In this document: piece by piece, positions 10,341-19,334 of the stretch | How the letters are laid out: every line of letters starts with the position of its first letter | Position numbering within the stretch: position 1 is the first letter of the stretch | NCBI RefSeq assembly: GCF_000772705.2 | Contig: NZ_JSBW02000067.1 | Coordinates: 1 to 64,000, forward strand | Direction: 5' to 3' | Source: Xanthomonas vasicola | GTDB lineage: Bacteria; Pseudomonadota; Gammaproteobacteria; Xanthomonadales; Xanthomonadaceae | DNA length: 64,000 nucleotides | The notes under the pieces: model-generated | Database searches by the model: none | Seen by the model: only the letters and a program-made list of their open reading frames with translations | Told to the model about the DNA's origin: nothing | Translations under genes and position numbers: made by a program

Positions 10341-10641
10341 TCAGCAACAGCGATCAGTCATGGCGCTGATCAGCACCGGCCATCAGCAGTTGTGCTGATT
10401 GACATTGGCACTCGGGTCGGTGACCTGATCAATGACGGCGATCAGCTGCGGCAATGCGTTGCCGGCAACCATCGCCGCGCTGGTTACGGCTGATGAAGCT
10501 TGGAGCGGCTCTCAACACGTAGCCAGCGATCGTCAGGCGGATGCGACGGCGCGGAGCAACCGCAGTGTACGCGTGGTATGTGCCGCACTGAGGACGGGCC
10601 GCACTCGCCTGGCGGCCGCGCAGTCGGTTGGGTAGCTGCGC
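10341..10641. other. Intergenic spacer with clustered GATC sites
   Basis: 301 bases between the convergent YdbT-like gene and the CDP-glycerol transferase-like gene. No coding support. Five GATC tetranucleotides, mostly as GATCAG, fall within 10339-10443. Confidence 0.45.
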
Positions 10642-11697
10642 TCAGCGTTGCGCCGGCCCCCAGTAGCCCAACTCACGACGGATCTGCAGCCCGCGCCACA
10701 CCGCGCCCAGCGGTTTGCGCCGCAGTTCGCCGAGCTTGCCGACAATGAAATCCTCGGTGGCGGCAATCACCCGCTCGGAGGAATGCCCGTCGCGATACGG
10801 GTGGATCGCATCGGCGTAGCTGGCAAGTGCACTGCGCAATGCCGCATCCGGGGCCAGCGCGCGCGTCAGCTGTTGCGGCAACTGCTGGGCCTGTTGGAAG
10901 TCGAGCATGTGCGGCTGCGGCACGCGATTGCGAAAGGTCACCACCGGTTTGTGCTGCACCACGAACTCGGACACGATCGATGAGGTATCCGAGACCAACA
11001 CGTCGGCCGCGCGCTGCGCCGCCATGACGTCTTCGGGCTCGATGAAGCGTGCGTTGGCTCCCGCCAGCGCGCGATAGCGATCGAACAACTCCGGCGCGCA
11101 CTTCGGGTGCAAGGTCAGCAGCCAGTAATGCGCGCCGCGCGCGATATCGGCGGCAATCTCCTCATAGAGCGCAGGCGCCGCGCTCAGCCGCTCGGTAAAG
11201 GTGGAACCGAACAGGATCACCGGGCGGCCAGCGGCTCGAGCGCGCAAGCCGGCGCTGCGGCCACCATCGTCGCGAAACACCGGATCGAGCTTGGGCCAGC
11301 CGGTTTCCACCACCGCAAAATGCCCTTCGCGCTGCGCCAGTGCGCGGAACGGCGCGGTGGTGGCCGGACCTTGCGTGCAATACAGATCGAACAAACCGCG
11401 CACGCGGAAATGACCGCGATTGTCCTCGCGCTTTTGCACATTGAAGCCGTGGAACAGCTGCACTTTGGCGCCCGACACGAACGGCGGCACCCAGTTGGCC
11501 GCGCTGAATACCGCGCGCGGACGCAAGGCCAGCGCCTCGCGCAGGCCGACCTCGCGCACGCCCGGCAGCGCCAGCCCGCGCGCGCCACCTTCGAACCAAG
11601 CCGACACCGCGTGCCCGGAGGCCTGTAATGCCTGCGCCAATGGCGCCAGAATAGGCAACGCGTAACGCTCCGTTGCGAACAGCAGGTAATCGGCCAT
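10642..11697 (-). CDS. CDP-glycerol glycerophosphotransferase-like family protein
   Basis: 351 residues with the GT-B-like fold of the Glyphos_transf family: FSAANWVPPFVSGAKVQLFHGFNVQKRED near residue 70-95, PVILFGSTFTERLSAAP, LLTLHPKCAPELFDRY, and the C-terminal signature DVLVSDTSSIVSEFVVQHKPVVTFRN. In Gram-negatives such proteins are placed in LPS or capsule gene clusters, and here it neighbours a GT2 transferase, WaaL and a GT39 protein. The ATG at 11697 is chosen because GAGG sits 7 bases upstream; the frame also has a GTG one codon earlier. Its start is only 3 bases from the divergent GT2 gene. The donor is unknown. Confidence 0.75.
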   Translation of the reverse strand: MADYLLFATERYALPILAPLAQALQASGHAVSAWFEGGARGLALPGVREVGLREALALRPRAVFSAANWVPPFVSGAKVQLFHGFNVQKREDNRGHFRVRGLFDLYCTQGPATTAPFRALAQREGHFAVVETGWPKLDPVFRDDGGRSAGLRARAAGRPVILFGSTFTERLSAAPALYEEIAADIARGAHYWLLTLHPKCAPELFDRYRALAGANARFIEPEDVMAAQRAADVLVSDTSSIVSEFVVQHKPVVTFRNRVPQPHMLDFQQAQQLPQQLTRALAPDAALRSALASYADAIHPYRDGHSSERVIAATEDFIVGKLGELRRKPLGAVWRGLQIRRELGYWGPAQR

Positions 11698-11700
11698 CAC

Positions 11701-12525
11701 ATGTCCTCTTCGACCGCACCCGACGAACGGCCTCGCATTTCGGCCTGCATTATCGCGTTCAACGAGGCCGATCGCCTACGCGACTGTTTGACCTCGCTGG
11801 CGTTCTGCGACGAGATCGTGGTGGTGGACTCCGGCTCCACCGATGCCACCGCTGCCATCGCCAGCGCACACGGCGCGCGCGTGCTGCAACGCGCTTTCGA
11901 TGGCTACCGCAGCCAGAAAGCGTTCTGCGTGGCACAGGCCAGCCACGACTGGGTGTTGTGTCTGGACGCCGACGAACGCGTCAGCGATGACTTGCGCGCC
12001 TCGATCATCGCTACACGCGATGCTGGGTTCGTCACGGCGGCCGGCTACCGCTTCGCACGCTTGTCCGACTACTTCGGCCGCTTCCTGCGCCACGGCAACG
12101 CGTATCCGGACCGAGTGCTGCGCTTGTTCGATCGTCGCCGTGGTGGCTGGCGCGGCAAGCGCGAGATCCACGAAGCGGCCAGCGTGGATGGCGCGGTGGC
12201 GACGCTGGCGGGCGATCTGATCCATTACCCGTACCGATCGCTGATGCAGCAACTCGCCAAAACCCAGCGCTACGCGCAGATGATGGCCGAACACGAACAC
12301 GCACGCGGCAAACGCGCCACCTGGAGCAAGCTGGTGCTGGCACCGGCCTGGCGCTTCTGGCGCGGCTATCTGTTGCGCGGCGGTTTTCGCGATGGCTGGC
12401 ACGGGCTGATCTACGCCTACGTGCGCGCCAACTACGTGCGTCAGAAGACCATCATGCTGTGGTTGCTGCAGCACAACCAGCCGGTGCAGGATCCACCGCG
12501 CCCGCCGGATCATCGCAGCGAGTAA
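11701..12525 (+). CDS. Family 2 glycosyltransferase, WaaE/KdtX-like (LPS core)
   Basis: 274 residues. A GT2 core: ISACIIAFNEADRLRDCL, then VVVDSGSTDATAAIA, the DxD-like CLDADERVS, and a C-terminal helical region with LIYAYVRANYVRQKTIMLWLLQHN. The length and motifs match beta-1,4-glucosyltransferases of the LPS inner core (WaaE) group. Acts on the cytoplasmic face of the inner membrane. Its ATG is 3 bases from the divergent CDP-glycerol transferase-like start, so any promoter must lie inside that gene. The acceptor sugar is inferred from the family. Confidence 0.8.
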   Translation: MSSSTAPDERPRISACIIAFNEADRLRDCLTSLAFCDEIVVVDSGSTDATAAIASAHGARVLQRAFDGYRSQKAFCVAQASHDWVLCLDADERVSDDLRASIIATRDAGFVTAAGYRFARLSDYFGRFLRHGNAYPDRVLRLFDRRRGGWRGKREIHEAASVDGAVATLAGDLIHYPYRSLMQQLAKTQRYAQMMAEHEHARGKRATWSKLVLAPAWRFWRGYLLRGGFRDGWHGLIYAYVRANYVRQKTIMLWLLQHNQPVQDPPRPPDHRSE

Positions 12526-12722
12526 GTTCGGATAAAAACGTCGAAAGCAGCCGTAAAGCAACTACACATGGCGCGAACGCTGCTAGAAGCCGACATGTCC
12601 AAGTGACACGCGCCGATTCCAGCAACGGCTGCACATTCTGCTTCTGCGCAGGTATTTGATCGGCCACTCAATGCGCACGCTGCGGGCAAGTGCGCCACAT
12701 GCAGCCGGTGGATCACCCGTCG

Positions 12723-14000
12723 CTACCGGGTGCTCGTCACACCTGACTCGGCCTGCTGCGCCTGACGCGCTGCCAGCCCCACCAACACGCCGACCATGGC
12801 CGTGTAAAAGCTCGCCGCCACTTGGTGCGCAAACATCGATTGAGTCAGCCCGCACAACGCATAACTGATCACGAGCATGACCCCGGCCGCAGCCGGGCCA
12901 CGGAACTGCTTCTGCCCACTGCGCCGATGCAGCCGCACGAAGATCCACAGCGGCACACCATAGACGGCAAGCAGCAGCAACAGGCCGGGCACGCCCTGGG
13001 TAGCTGCCCATTCGGCCAAATCGTTGTGCGCATGTCCCAACTGGCAACGAAACAACGCCGGGTTGGCGGCACAGGCCGGCAGGTCGTGCATCGCATCGTC
13101 GAAACGACCAACGCCCACACCCGTCAACGGATGCGCCTTTACGGTATCCCAAGCCACATGCAGGCGTTCGATGCGGGCACCGGCCGACGAATCGGTGTCG
13201 CCCACTTCGTAACGTTGCAGGTCGCTCTGCAATTCGCCCAGGCGCATCTGGTCGGTCAGGGCCGGCACGCTGAGCGCAACGCCCACCGCCAGCACCGCGC
13301 CGCCGATGAAGGTCAGCAAGCGCGCACGCGCGCTATGCCAGGGTGCACCCCAGATCAGCACGCCCAGCGTCGCCAGCAGTGACAACAACACCCCACGGCT
13401 GCCGCTGAGCACGACCACCACCACGGTGGCCACCGCCGCGCTCACCAGCCAACGCACATTGCCGTCCGGGCGGCAGAACACCGCCACCACGAGCAACATC
13501 AGCGCGATGTCGGCAAACACAATGGCGTTGGTGAAGCCTTCGGCGCGGTCGGCACCGTTCATCACCTGCAGCAGCGCAATCAACATCGCCGCGAACACAC
13601 CAGCCAGGGCACCGCGCCATAGCCAGACTTGGCGCGGCTGCAATGCATACGCCCACAGCGCCGCCCATGGCAGCACCAGGAAGCGTGATCGGTTGCCCAC
13701 ATCGCGCAGCCCGTGTTCGAACAAGGCGATCGACAGCAGCGACATTGCAATCACCGCCACCGTCAGCCAGCCCGCCACGCGCAACGACCACTCGCGCGCA
13801 GCAATGCCCTGACGCAGGCTGCGCCAGCCCACCAGCGAACCAAGCAACAGGCACAGGCCAAACGGCAGCAGCCCGCTCGGCATGCTGACAACCAGCGCGG
13901 TCAATGCGAACACGCCCAGCTCGGCAATACGCACGCCTGCCCGCGATGTGATCGGGGCAGACGGCGAAAGAGATGCGGGCTGGGTGTGCGAAGAATTCAT
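12723..14000 (-). CDS. O-antigen ligase / polymerase family membrane protein (WaaL-like)
   Basis: 425 residues with about ten hydrophobic segments and a large periplasmic loop. The Wzy_C signature is present: SGSRGVLLSL, HPLTGVGVGRFDDAM and GHAHNDLAEWAATQG, whose His-containing loop is essential in ligases. It probably joins O-antigen to lipid A-core in the periplasm. The ATG at 13998-14000 is part of a 138-bp tandem duplication; the upstream copy has an equivalent ATG that runs into TAG after six codons. No good ribosome-binding site precedes either. Sits within the LPS cluster. Confidence 0.85.
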   Translation of the reverse strand: MNSSHTQPASLSPSAPITSRAGVRIAELGVFALTALVVSMPSGLLPFGLCLLLGSLVGWRSLRQGIAAREWSLRVAGWLTVAVIAMSLLSIALFEHGLRDVGNRSRFLVLPWAALWAYALQPRQVWLWRGALAGVFAAMLIALLQVMNGADRAEGFTNAIVFADIALMLLVVAVFCRPDGNVRWLVSAAVATVVVVVLSGSRGVLLSLLATLGVLIWGAPWHSARARLLTFIGGAVLAVGVALSVPALTDQMRLGELQSDLQRYEVGDTDSSAGARIERLHVAWDTVKAHPLTGVGVGRFDDAMHDLPACAANPALFRCQLGHAHNDLAEWAATQGVPGLLLLLAVYGVPLWIFVRLHRRSGQKQFRGPAAAGVMLVISYALCGLTQSMFAHQVAASFYTAMVGVLVGLAARQAQQAESGVTSTR

Positions 14001-14180
14001 CTAAAGATCGGTGGGAAAAGGGAGGCAACGCAGGGCCGGGCATGCGAACACTCCCAGCTCGGCAATACGCACGCCTGCCCGCGATGTGATCGGGGCAGAC
14101 GGCGAAAGAGATGCGGGCTAGGTGTGCGAAGTATTCATCTAAAGATCGGTGGGAAAAGGGAGGCAACGCAGGGCCGGGCA
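13905..14180. repeat. 138-bp tandem duplication over the 5' end of the waaL-like gene
   Basis: Copy 1 is 13905-14042 and copy 2 is 14043-14180. They differ at only a few positions. 138 is a multiple of 3. On the minus strand copy 1 holds the real start codon and about the first 32 codons; copy 2 repeats them as MNTSHT followed by TAG. The leader before the ATG is also duplicated. Confidence 0.92.
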
Positions 14181-14302
14181 TCGGCAACGCCGGCCAAGCT
14201 AACGATGCGGCGCATGAATCCCTGCTAGACAGCCACTGACCGCTGCATGGTCACCGCGCCGCTGGCGCCTGGCACGTGCGCGTGCCTGTGGGGTCCGCTG
14301 GC

Positions 14303-16024
14303 TCATTCGGTGTCCAGGTTGCCCTGCTCTTTCGCTTCCACCGCACGCTCGCTGGAGCTGGCCACGCAGTCGCCGCGCACCGCATCGGCCGGCACCAGCC
14401 ACCAGCGCCGGCGGTTAGCCACGCCCACCAACTGGCTGCGGCTGCGATCCACGCAGGCCAGCAATGCGGTCTCTTGCGCCATCAGCCAGCGCTGGCCGGG
14501 TTGTTCTGCCTGCCAGGCCACGCCGCGCTGCAATTGGGTTTCCCATGGCACCTTGAAGCCGAAGGTCTGCGCCGGGCGATCGGCCATCAGCAGGTTCTGC
14601 TCCTTCCACGCCACCAGCCCGAGTTGCGCATCCGGGCCGATGCGGCGCCCGGCCTCGCGCATCACCGCTCCGGCCGAACTGGAATCGTTGAAGATGGGGT
14701 AGCAGACCAGGCCGAACGCCACCCACCACGCGCCCAGCAGCGAGACCACCGCAAACGCGGAGCGACGCACGCGCATCAGCAGCAGGCTGGCGATGCCCCA
14801 GGTGCCTACCGCGAGCAGCAGCCAGCCGAGAGGGTCGGTGGCTTCGCTGCCGACCCCGCGGCTGTCCATGATCTTCTGCTCAAAACCCGGGTGCCCGATC
14901 AGCATCGCCGCGCCACCCGCACTGAACACCAGCGCCAGCAGCAACCCGAACCCGAACAGCAGCCGCTGCACACCAGCCCGGCGCAGCAGGCCTGGCACCA
15001 ACGGCGCCAGCGCCAGGCAGAACATCGGCAGCGCCGGCAGGATGTACACATCGCGCTTGCCGCTGGGAATGGTGAAGAACACCAGCACCAGCAGCCACCA
15101 GGCCAGCGGCAGCAAATAGCGCGGATCGCGCCGCTTGAGCCGGCGCCTCCACGCTGGAATCGCCCACGGCAGCAGCAGGATGGTCGGCAACCACATCGTG
15201 GCCATGCTTTGCAGGTGGTACCAGACCGGCTGCGCATGATCCCAGGAGCTGGCGTAGCGCTTGGCGGTCTGGCGCAGCAGGATGTCGTTGAGATACACGC
15301 GGTATTCGGGCTGGCCGGCGGTGAGCGCGGTCACCATCATCGGCACGAACCACAGCAGGATCGCCACGAAGAAGAACAGCGGCCCCAACCAAAAGCGCCG
15401 GTCGCGCACATGCACGCGCACGCCCGGCCAGCCACGCGCTGCGGCAATCCCGGCCGGGATCAGCATCAGCAGCGCGATGATGCCCACGCCCTTGGTGATC
15501 ACGCCCAAGCCGGCGGCGAACCAGCCCAGCGTCCACCAGCGCCAGGCCGGACCCATCAGCAGATGGCGCAGCAAGCCGTAATTGGCCAGGGTGATCCAGA
15601 ACACCACCAGCGGATCGATCTGCGCTTTCTTGGCCTGAAAGGTGAAGTGCAGCGTAAACAGCAGCATCCAGGCCGCATAAACCCCGACGCGGCGTGTCCA
15701 CAGCCGCCGGCCCAGATCGTAGACGCAGGCCAGCGTGCCCAACGCGGCGAGCAACGAGGGCAGCAAAAACGCCACCCGCCAGTTGCCCAGCAGCGTGTAG
15801 AACAACGCCTGCAGCCACATCAGCATCGGCGGCTTGTCCGAATACAGCTCGTTGCCGCGATGCGGGAACAACCAGTCGCCGCTCACCACCATCTGCTTGG
15901 CGACCAGCGCAAAGCGCGGCTCGTCCGCCGGCCACGGGTCACGCAAGCCCAAGCCCGCGCCGATCACCAGCACGGCGGTGATGGCCAGCAACCAGACATC
16001 GGTGGAAGCGCGGTTCTTGAGCAT
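14303..16024 (-). CDS. Family 39 glycosyltransferase (ArnT/PMT-like), multi-pass
   Basis: 573 residues, about 11-12 transmembrane helices. The N-terminus has the family pattern LRDPWPADEPRFALVAKQMVVSGDWLFPHRGNELYSDKPPMLMWLQALFY, with the Asp-Glu pair (DEPR) that is catalytic in ArnT-like enzymes, and later FTIPSGKRDVYILPALPMFCL. Such proteins move sugars from polyprenyl phosphate to lipid A or LPS in the periplasm. The C-terminal 150 residues form a soluble domain. It lies 50 bases beyond rsmB on the same strand and belongs functionally with the LPS genes. Whether aminoarabinose is the donor cannot be told. Confidence 0.82.
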   Translation of the reverse strand: MLKNRASTDVWLLAITAVLVIGAGLGLRDPWPADEPRFALVAKQMVVSGDWLFPHRGNELYSDKPPMLMWLQALFYTLLGNWRVAFLLPSLLAALGTLACVYDLGRRLWTRRVGVYAAWMLLFTLHFTFQAKKAQIDPLVVFWITLANYGLLRHLLMGPAWRWWTLGWFAAGLGVITKGVGIIALLMLIPAGIAAARGWPGVRVHVRDRRFWLGPLFFFVAILLWFVPMMVTALTAGQPEYRVYLNDILLRQTAKRYASSWDHAQPVWYHLQSMATMWLPTILLLPWAIPAWRRRLKRRDPRYLLPLAWWLLVLVFFTIPSGKRDVYILPALPMFCLALAPLVPGLLRRAGVQRLLFGFGLLLALVFSAGGAAMLIGHPGFEQKIMDSRGVGSEATDPLGWLLLAVGTWGIASLLLMRVRRSAFAVVSLLGAWWVAFGLVCYPIFNDSSSAGAVMREAGRRIGPDAQLGLVAWKEQNLLMADRPAQTFGFKVPWETQLQRGVAWQAEQPGQRWLMAQETALLACVDRSRSQLVGVANRRRWWLVPADAVRGDCVASSSERAVEAKEQGNLDTE

Positions 16025-16074
16025 GTTGGGCCGCAGTCGGACGCAGAGGGTGGAGCGCTGAGCTCAGCGCGCGA

Positions 16075-17385
16075 TCAGGGGGCTTTTAGCAAAAGCGCGT
16101 AGAAGAATCCGTCGCAGTGCTGCTCGCCTGGAAACCGCTGACGTCCGGGGCCGGCCGCATGCCCGAACTGCGCACCCAAGGGCTGCGCCTGTGCGTCGGC
16201 GGTGCGTTGCAGGAATGCCTCGACCTGGGTCTGGTTCTCGCGCGCCAACAGCGAGCAGGTGGTGTACAGCAACTGCCCACCTTGGCGCAGCGTGCGCCAA
16301 GTCGCATCCAGCAGCCGCGCCTGCAGCGCACACAACGCATCGATATCGTCGGCACGCCGGTGCAACAGCACATCCGGTTGACGGCGCACCACGCCGGTGG
16401 CCGAACACGGCGCGTCCAGCAGCACCGCATCGAACGGCTGGCCATCCCACCACGCATCCGTGTCTGCAGCATCGGCCGCATGCAAGGCGACCCGGGCGTT
16501 TGGCACGGTACGCTGCAAGGTCTGCTGCACGCGCTCCAGGCGGCGCGCGTCCACATCCAGCGCAGTAAGCTGCAACCCGGGATAACGCTCCAGCAGATGC
16601 GCCGCCTTGCCGCCTGGTGCGGCGCAAGCATCGAGCACGCGTGCCGACGGCGCCAACGTCAGCGCATCGGCCACCTGCTGCGCAGAGCCGTCTTGCACCG
16701 AAACATCGCCTTCGGCAAAGCCTGGCAACTGGCTCACCGGCACTGCGCTGTGCAAGCGCACCGCATCCGGCAACACCGCATCGGTGTGTGCACGAATGCC
16801 CAATTCGACAAGTCGTGCGACATAGGCAGCCGGGTCGATGCGCGAACGCTGCACGCGCAGCCACATCGGTGCCATCTGCGCACTCGCGGTAAAAATCCCT
16901 TCGGCACGATCGCTCCAGTCGGCGCGCAACTGCTTGCGCAGCCACGACGGCCAGCCGGCATCATCCGATACCGCCGGAAATCCTTCGCGCTGGGCGCGCC
17001 GCAAAATCGCATTGACCATGCCGGCCTGACGCGGCCGCCCCAGCGCGCGGCATGCATCCACGGTGGCCGACAACGCGGCGTGCGCGGGCAGTTGCAGCAC
17101 ATCGAGCTGGGCGAAGCCGACCATCAGCAGCGCCTTGAGTTCGGCATCGCGGGGCGGCAACGGGCGCTCCAGCCATTGCCGCAGCGCGACGTCATACGCC
17201 GGGCGGCAGCGGATGACCGCAAAGCAGATCGCCTCCACCAGTGCGCGGTCGCGCGGATCACCGATCCCGGGCAGCGTCGCGGCCAGCTCGGTTTTCAGCG
17301 AGCGGCCCTGATCGAACACCGCTGTCAGCACGCGTGCGGCTGCCAGGCGCGAGGCAACGCCAGCGGTTGCGGTGTCGGCCGACAT
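16075..17385 (-). CDS. rsmB: 16S rRNA (cytosine-967-C5) methyltransferase RsmB
   Basis: 436 residues. The N-terminal NusB-like RNA-binding domain (about 8-140) is followed by a SAM-dependent methyltransferase: SAM motif [16 protein letters not shown] (251-266), and the two catalytic cysteines C327 in LDAPCSATG and C377 in YTTCSLL. Its ATG overlaps the fmt stop codon by one base (TGATG), so the pair is translationally coupled. This is the usual def-fmt-rsmB order. Confidence 0.97.
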   Translation of the reverse strand: MSADTATAGVASRLAAARVLTAVFDQGRSLKTELAATLPGIGDPRDRALVEAICFAVIRCRPAYDVALRQWLERPLPPRDAELKALLMVGFAQLDVLQLPAHAALSATVDACRALGRPRQAGMVNAILRRAQREGFPAVSDDAGWPSWLRKQLRADWSDRAEGIFTASAQMAPMWLRVQRSRIDPAAYVARLVELGIRAHTDAVLPDAVRLHSAVPVSQLPGFAEGDVSVQDGSAQQVADALTLAPSARVLDACAAPGGKAAHLLERYPGLQLTALDVDARRLERVQQTLQRTVPNARVALHAADAADTDAWWDGQPFDAVLLDAPCSATGVVRRQPDVLLHRRADDIDALCALQARLLDATWRTLRQGGQLLYTTCSLLARENQTQVEAFLQRTADAQAQPLGAQFGHAAGPGRQRFPGEQHCDGFFYALLLKAP

Positions 17386-18308
17386 CAGCGCAGCGCCGGC
17401 AGGTCGCGCCGCGCGTTGAGGTAATCGGCGGCGGTGATCGCCTTGCCACCTTCGCGCTGGAGCACGCGCACCCGCAGTGCACCTTCGCCGCAGGCGATAT
17501 CGATGCCCTGCTTGCTGGCCGCCAGCAGGGTGCCGGGCGGCTGCTGATGCGCCAGCTCCAACGCCACTGCGCCATGCAGGCGCACGCGTTCACCAGCCAG
17601 GATCGCCTCGGCCACCGGCCACGGGTTGAATGCGCGCACGCGCCGCGCCAGTTCCTGCGCCGGCTGCGCCCAATCCAACCGCGCCTGCGCCTTGTCCAGT
17701 TTGTGCGCGTAGGTCACGCCTTCGGCCGGCTGCGATTGCGCCACCGGGCGGATGCCGGCGCGCAACAGGCCCAGGCCGTCGGACAACACCTGCGCACCCA
17801 GCGCGGCCAGACGGTCGTGCAGCTGACCGCCGGTTTCCTGCTCGCCGATCTCGATGCGCTGCGACAGCAGCACCGGGCCGGTATCCAAACCGGCTTCCAT
17901 CTGCATCAGGCAGACACCGGTTTCGGTATCGCCAGCCTCGATCGCGCGCTGGATCGGCGCCGCGCCGCGCCAGCGCGGCAGCAGCGAGGCATGCACGTTC
18001 CAGCAGCCGTGGGTCGGCGCAGCCAGCACCGCCTTGGGCAGGATCAATCCGTAGGCCACCACCACCATCAAGTCTGCATTGAGCGAACGCAGCGTGGCCA
18101 GCGCTTCGGGCGAACGCAGCGTCTGCGGCTGGAACACCGGAATGCCGCGCGCAATTGCCTCGATCTTGACCGGCGAAGGCGTCAACCCGCGGCCGCGCCC
18201 GGCGGGCCGATCCGGCTGGGTATACACCGCCACCACCTCATGCCGCTGCGCGGCAGCGCGCAACGAAGAGACAGCGAAATCCGGCGTACCGGCAAAGATG
18301 ATTCTCAT
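17385..18308 (-). CDS. fmt: Methionyl-tRNA formyltransferase
   Basis: 307 residues. It formylates Met-tRNA(fMet) using 10-formyl-tetrahydrofolate. The N-terminal Rossmann domain begins [16 protein letters not shown]; catalytic residues N104, H106 and D142 lie in [15 protein letters not shown] and LDTGP. The C-terminal OB-fold domain starts near residue 205. The frame is open 59 codons upstream, but that part is non-coding repeat sequence. Unlike most relatives, the gene is separated from def by about 380 bases. Confidence 0.97.
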   Translation of the reverse strand: MRIIFAGTPDFAVSSLRAAAQRHEVVAVYTQPDRPAGRGRGLTPSPVKIEAIARGIPVFQPQTLRSPEALATLRSLNADLMVVVAYGLILPKAVLAAPTHGCWNVHASLLPRWRGAAPIQRAIEAGDTETGVCLMQMEAGLDTGPVLLSQRIEIGEQETGGQLHDRLAALGAQVLSDGLGLLRAGIRPVAQSQPAEGVTYAHKLDKAQARLDWAQPAQELARRVRAFNPWPVAEAILAGERVRLHGAVALELAHQQPPGTLLAASKQGIDIACGEGALRVRVLQREGGKAITAADYLNARRDLPALR

Positions 18309-18690
18309 AGGGCTGGAATTCGGCATTCGGGAGTGGGGAGTCGCAACGGCAGGTGTGCTGCCCGGGGGCGAGAATGGCGTGGAGCTAAGAGGTAGGAGCA
18401 GATTTGTGGGGGGATTTGGAAACTTGGCGCCAGAACCGGCGTTGCCCGTCGCCATCGAGCGCAAGGCGGGAATCGCGGCCGGCAATTCGATGCCTGCGAC
18501 GGCAATGCCTTATCCAATCCCGAATCCCGAGCTTCAAGACCATCCGTCTGCAGACTGGCCGGTATCGCGATGCGCGGGCAAAGCCCATGAGCCAGATCGC
18601 AGCAGACTTCGCATTCGAGGGTTCGACACCAGCAGATTCAAAACACTGCAAAAACCCGCTTTTGCCAATCCCGACTCCCCAATCCCGCCC
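18309..18690. repeat. def-fmt spacer flanked by inverted G-rich motifs
   Basis: The 382-base spacer has no supported gene. At its left edge (18312-18341, plus strand) lies a GGAATTCGGCATTCGGG / GTGGGGAGTCG motif, and at its right edge (18665-18690) the inverted form, which on the minus strand gives four G runs with GGGGAGTCG in common. A third partial copy (CCAATCCCGAATCCCGA) is at 18506-18524. The arrangement resembles a small non-autonomous repeat element inserted between def and fmt. Confidence 0.55.
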
Positions 18691-19203
18691 TCAAGCCACA
18701 TGCTTACGCTGTTTGGCCAGCTTCTTGCGCACCATTTCGCGCTTGAGCGGCGAGAGATAATCCACGAACAGCTTGCCATCCAGGTGATCCATCTCGTGCT
18801 GGATGCAGACGGCCAGCAGGCCATCGGTGTGCAGTTCCTGTGGCTGACCCTGGCGGTCGAGATAGCGCACCGTGATCGCATCGGCGCGGCTGACATCGGC
18901 ATAGATGCCGGGCACGGACAGGCAGCCTTCCTGATACAGCTGCTCGCCCTGCTTGCTCACGATTTCCGGGTTGACGAACACCTGCGGCAGATTCTTCTCG
19001 TCGCTGACGTCGATCACCATGAAACGCTTGTGCACGTCCACCTGACTGGCAGCCAGGCCGATGCCAGGCGCCTCGTACATGGTCTGGAACATGTCATCCA
19101 GCAGCGTCTGGAACGCCGGGCTGGTGAGCTCGGCAGCATCAACCGGCACGGCCTTGGTACGCAGCCGCGGGTCGGGAAACTCGAGAATTGGTAGCAAAGC
19201 CAT
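18691..19203 (-). CDS. def: Peptide deformylase
   Basis: 170 residues. It removes the N-formyl group from nascent proteins and uses a metal held by C94 in EGCLSVP and by H136 and H140 in HEMDH (E137 catalytic). Motif 1 is GIGLAASQ (47-54). The ATG at 19203 gives the family N-terminus [17 protein letters not shown]-rich motif with four G runs on the coding strand begins directly after the stop codon. Divergent from the LysM gene, with about 130 bases between. Confidence 0.97.
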   Translation of the reverse strand: MALLPILEFPDPRLRTKAVPVDAAELTSPAFQTLLDDMFQTMYEAPGIGLAASQVDVHKRFMVIDVSDEKNLPQVFVNPEIVSKQGEQLYQEGCLSVPGIYADVSRADAITVRYLDRQGQPQELHTDGLLAVCIQHEMDHLDGKLFVDYLSPLKREMVRKKLAKQRKHVA

Positions 19204-19266
19204 GGGGTTACCCGTCTGGGAACACCGGCGCGGCGCCGGCAAGACGGTGTCATTCTAGCGCAATGC

Positions 19267-19297
19267 TTGCGTGGCGCCCCTGTTTCTGGACTATAGT
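19267..19297 (+). promoter_or_regulatory. Candidate sigma-70 promoter for the LysM gene
   Basis: TTGCGT (19267-19272) and TATAGT (19292-19297) are separated by 19 bases, slightly long. It would give a leader of about 30 bases before the ATG at 19335. Confidence 0.4.
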
Positions 19298-19334
19298 GCG
19301 CAGACCTGTTGGGGAATCAGGCAAGAAGGTACTC

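Noticed and set aside
14276-16102. 608-codon plus-strand frame across the GT39 gene
   Set aside because: The product is Gln/His/Arg/Pro-rich nonsense antisense to a clear membrane protein.
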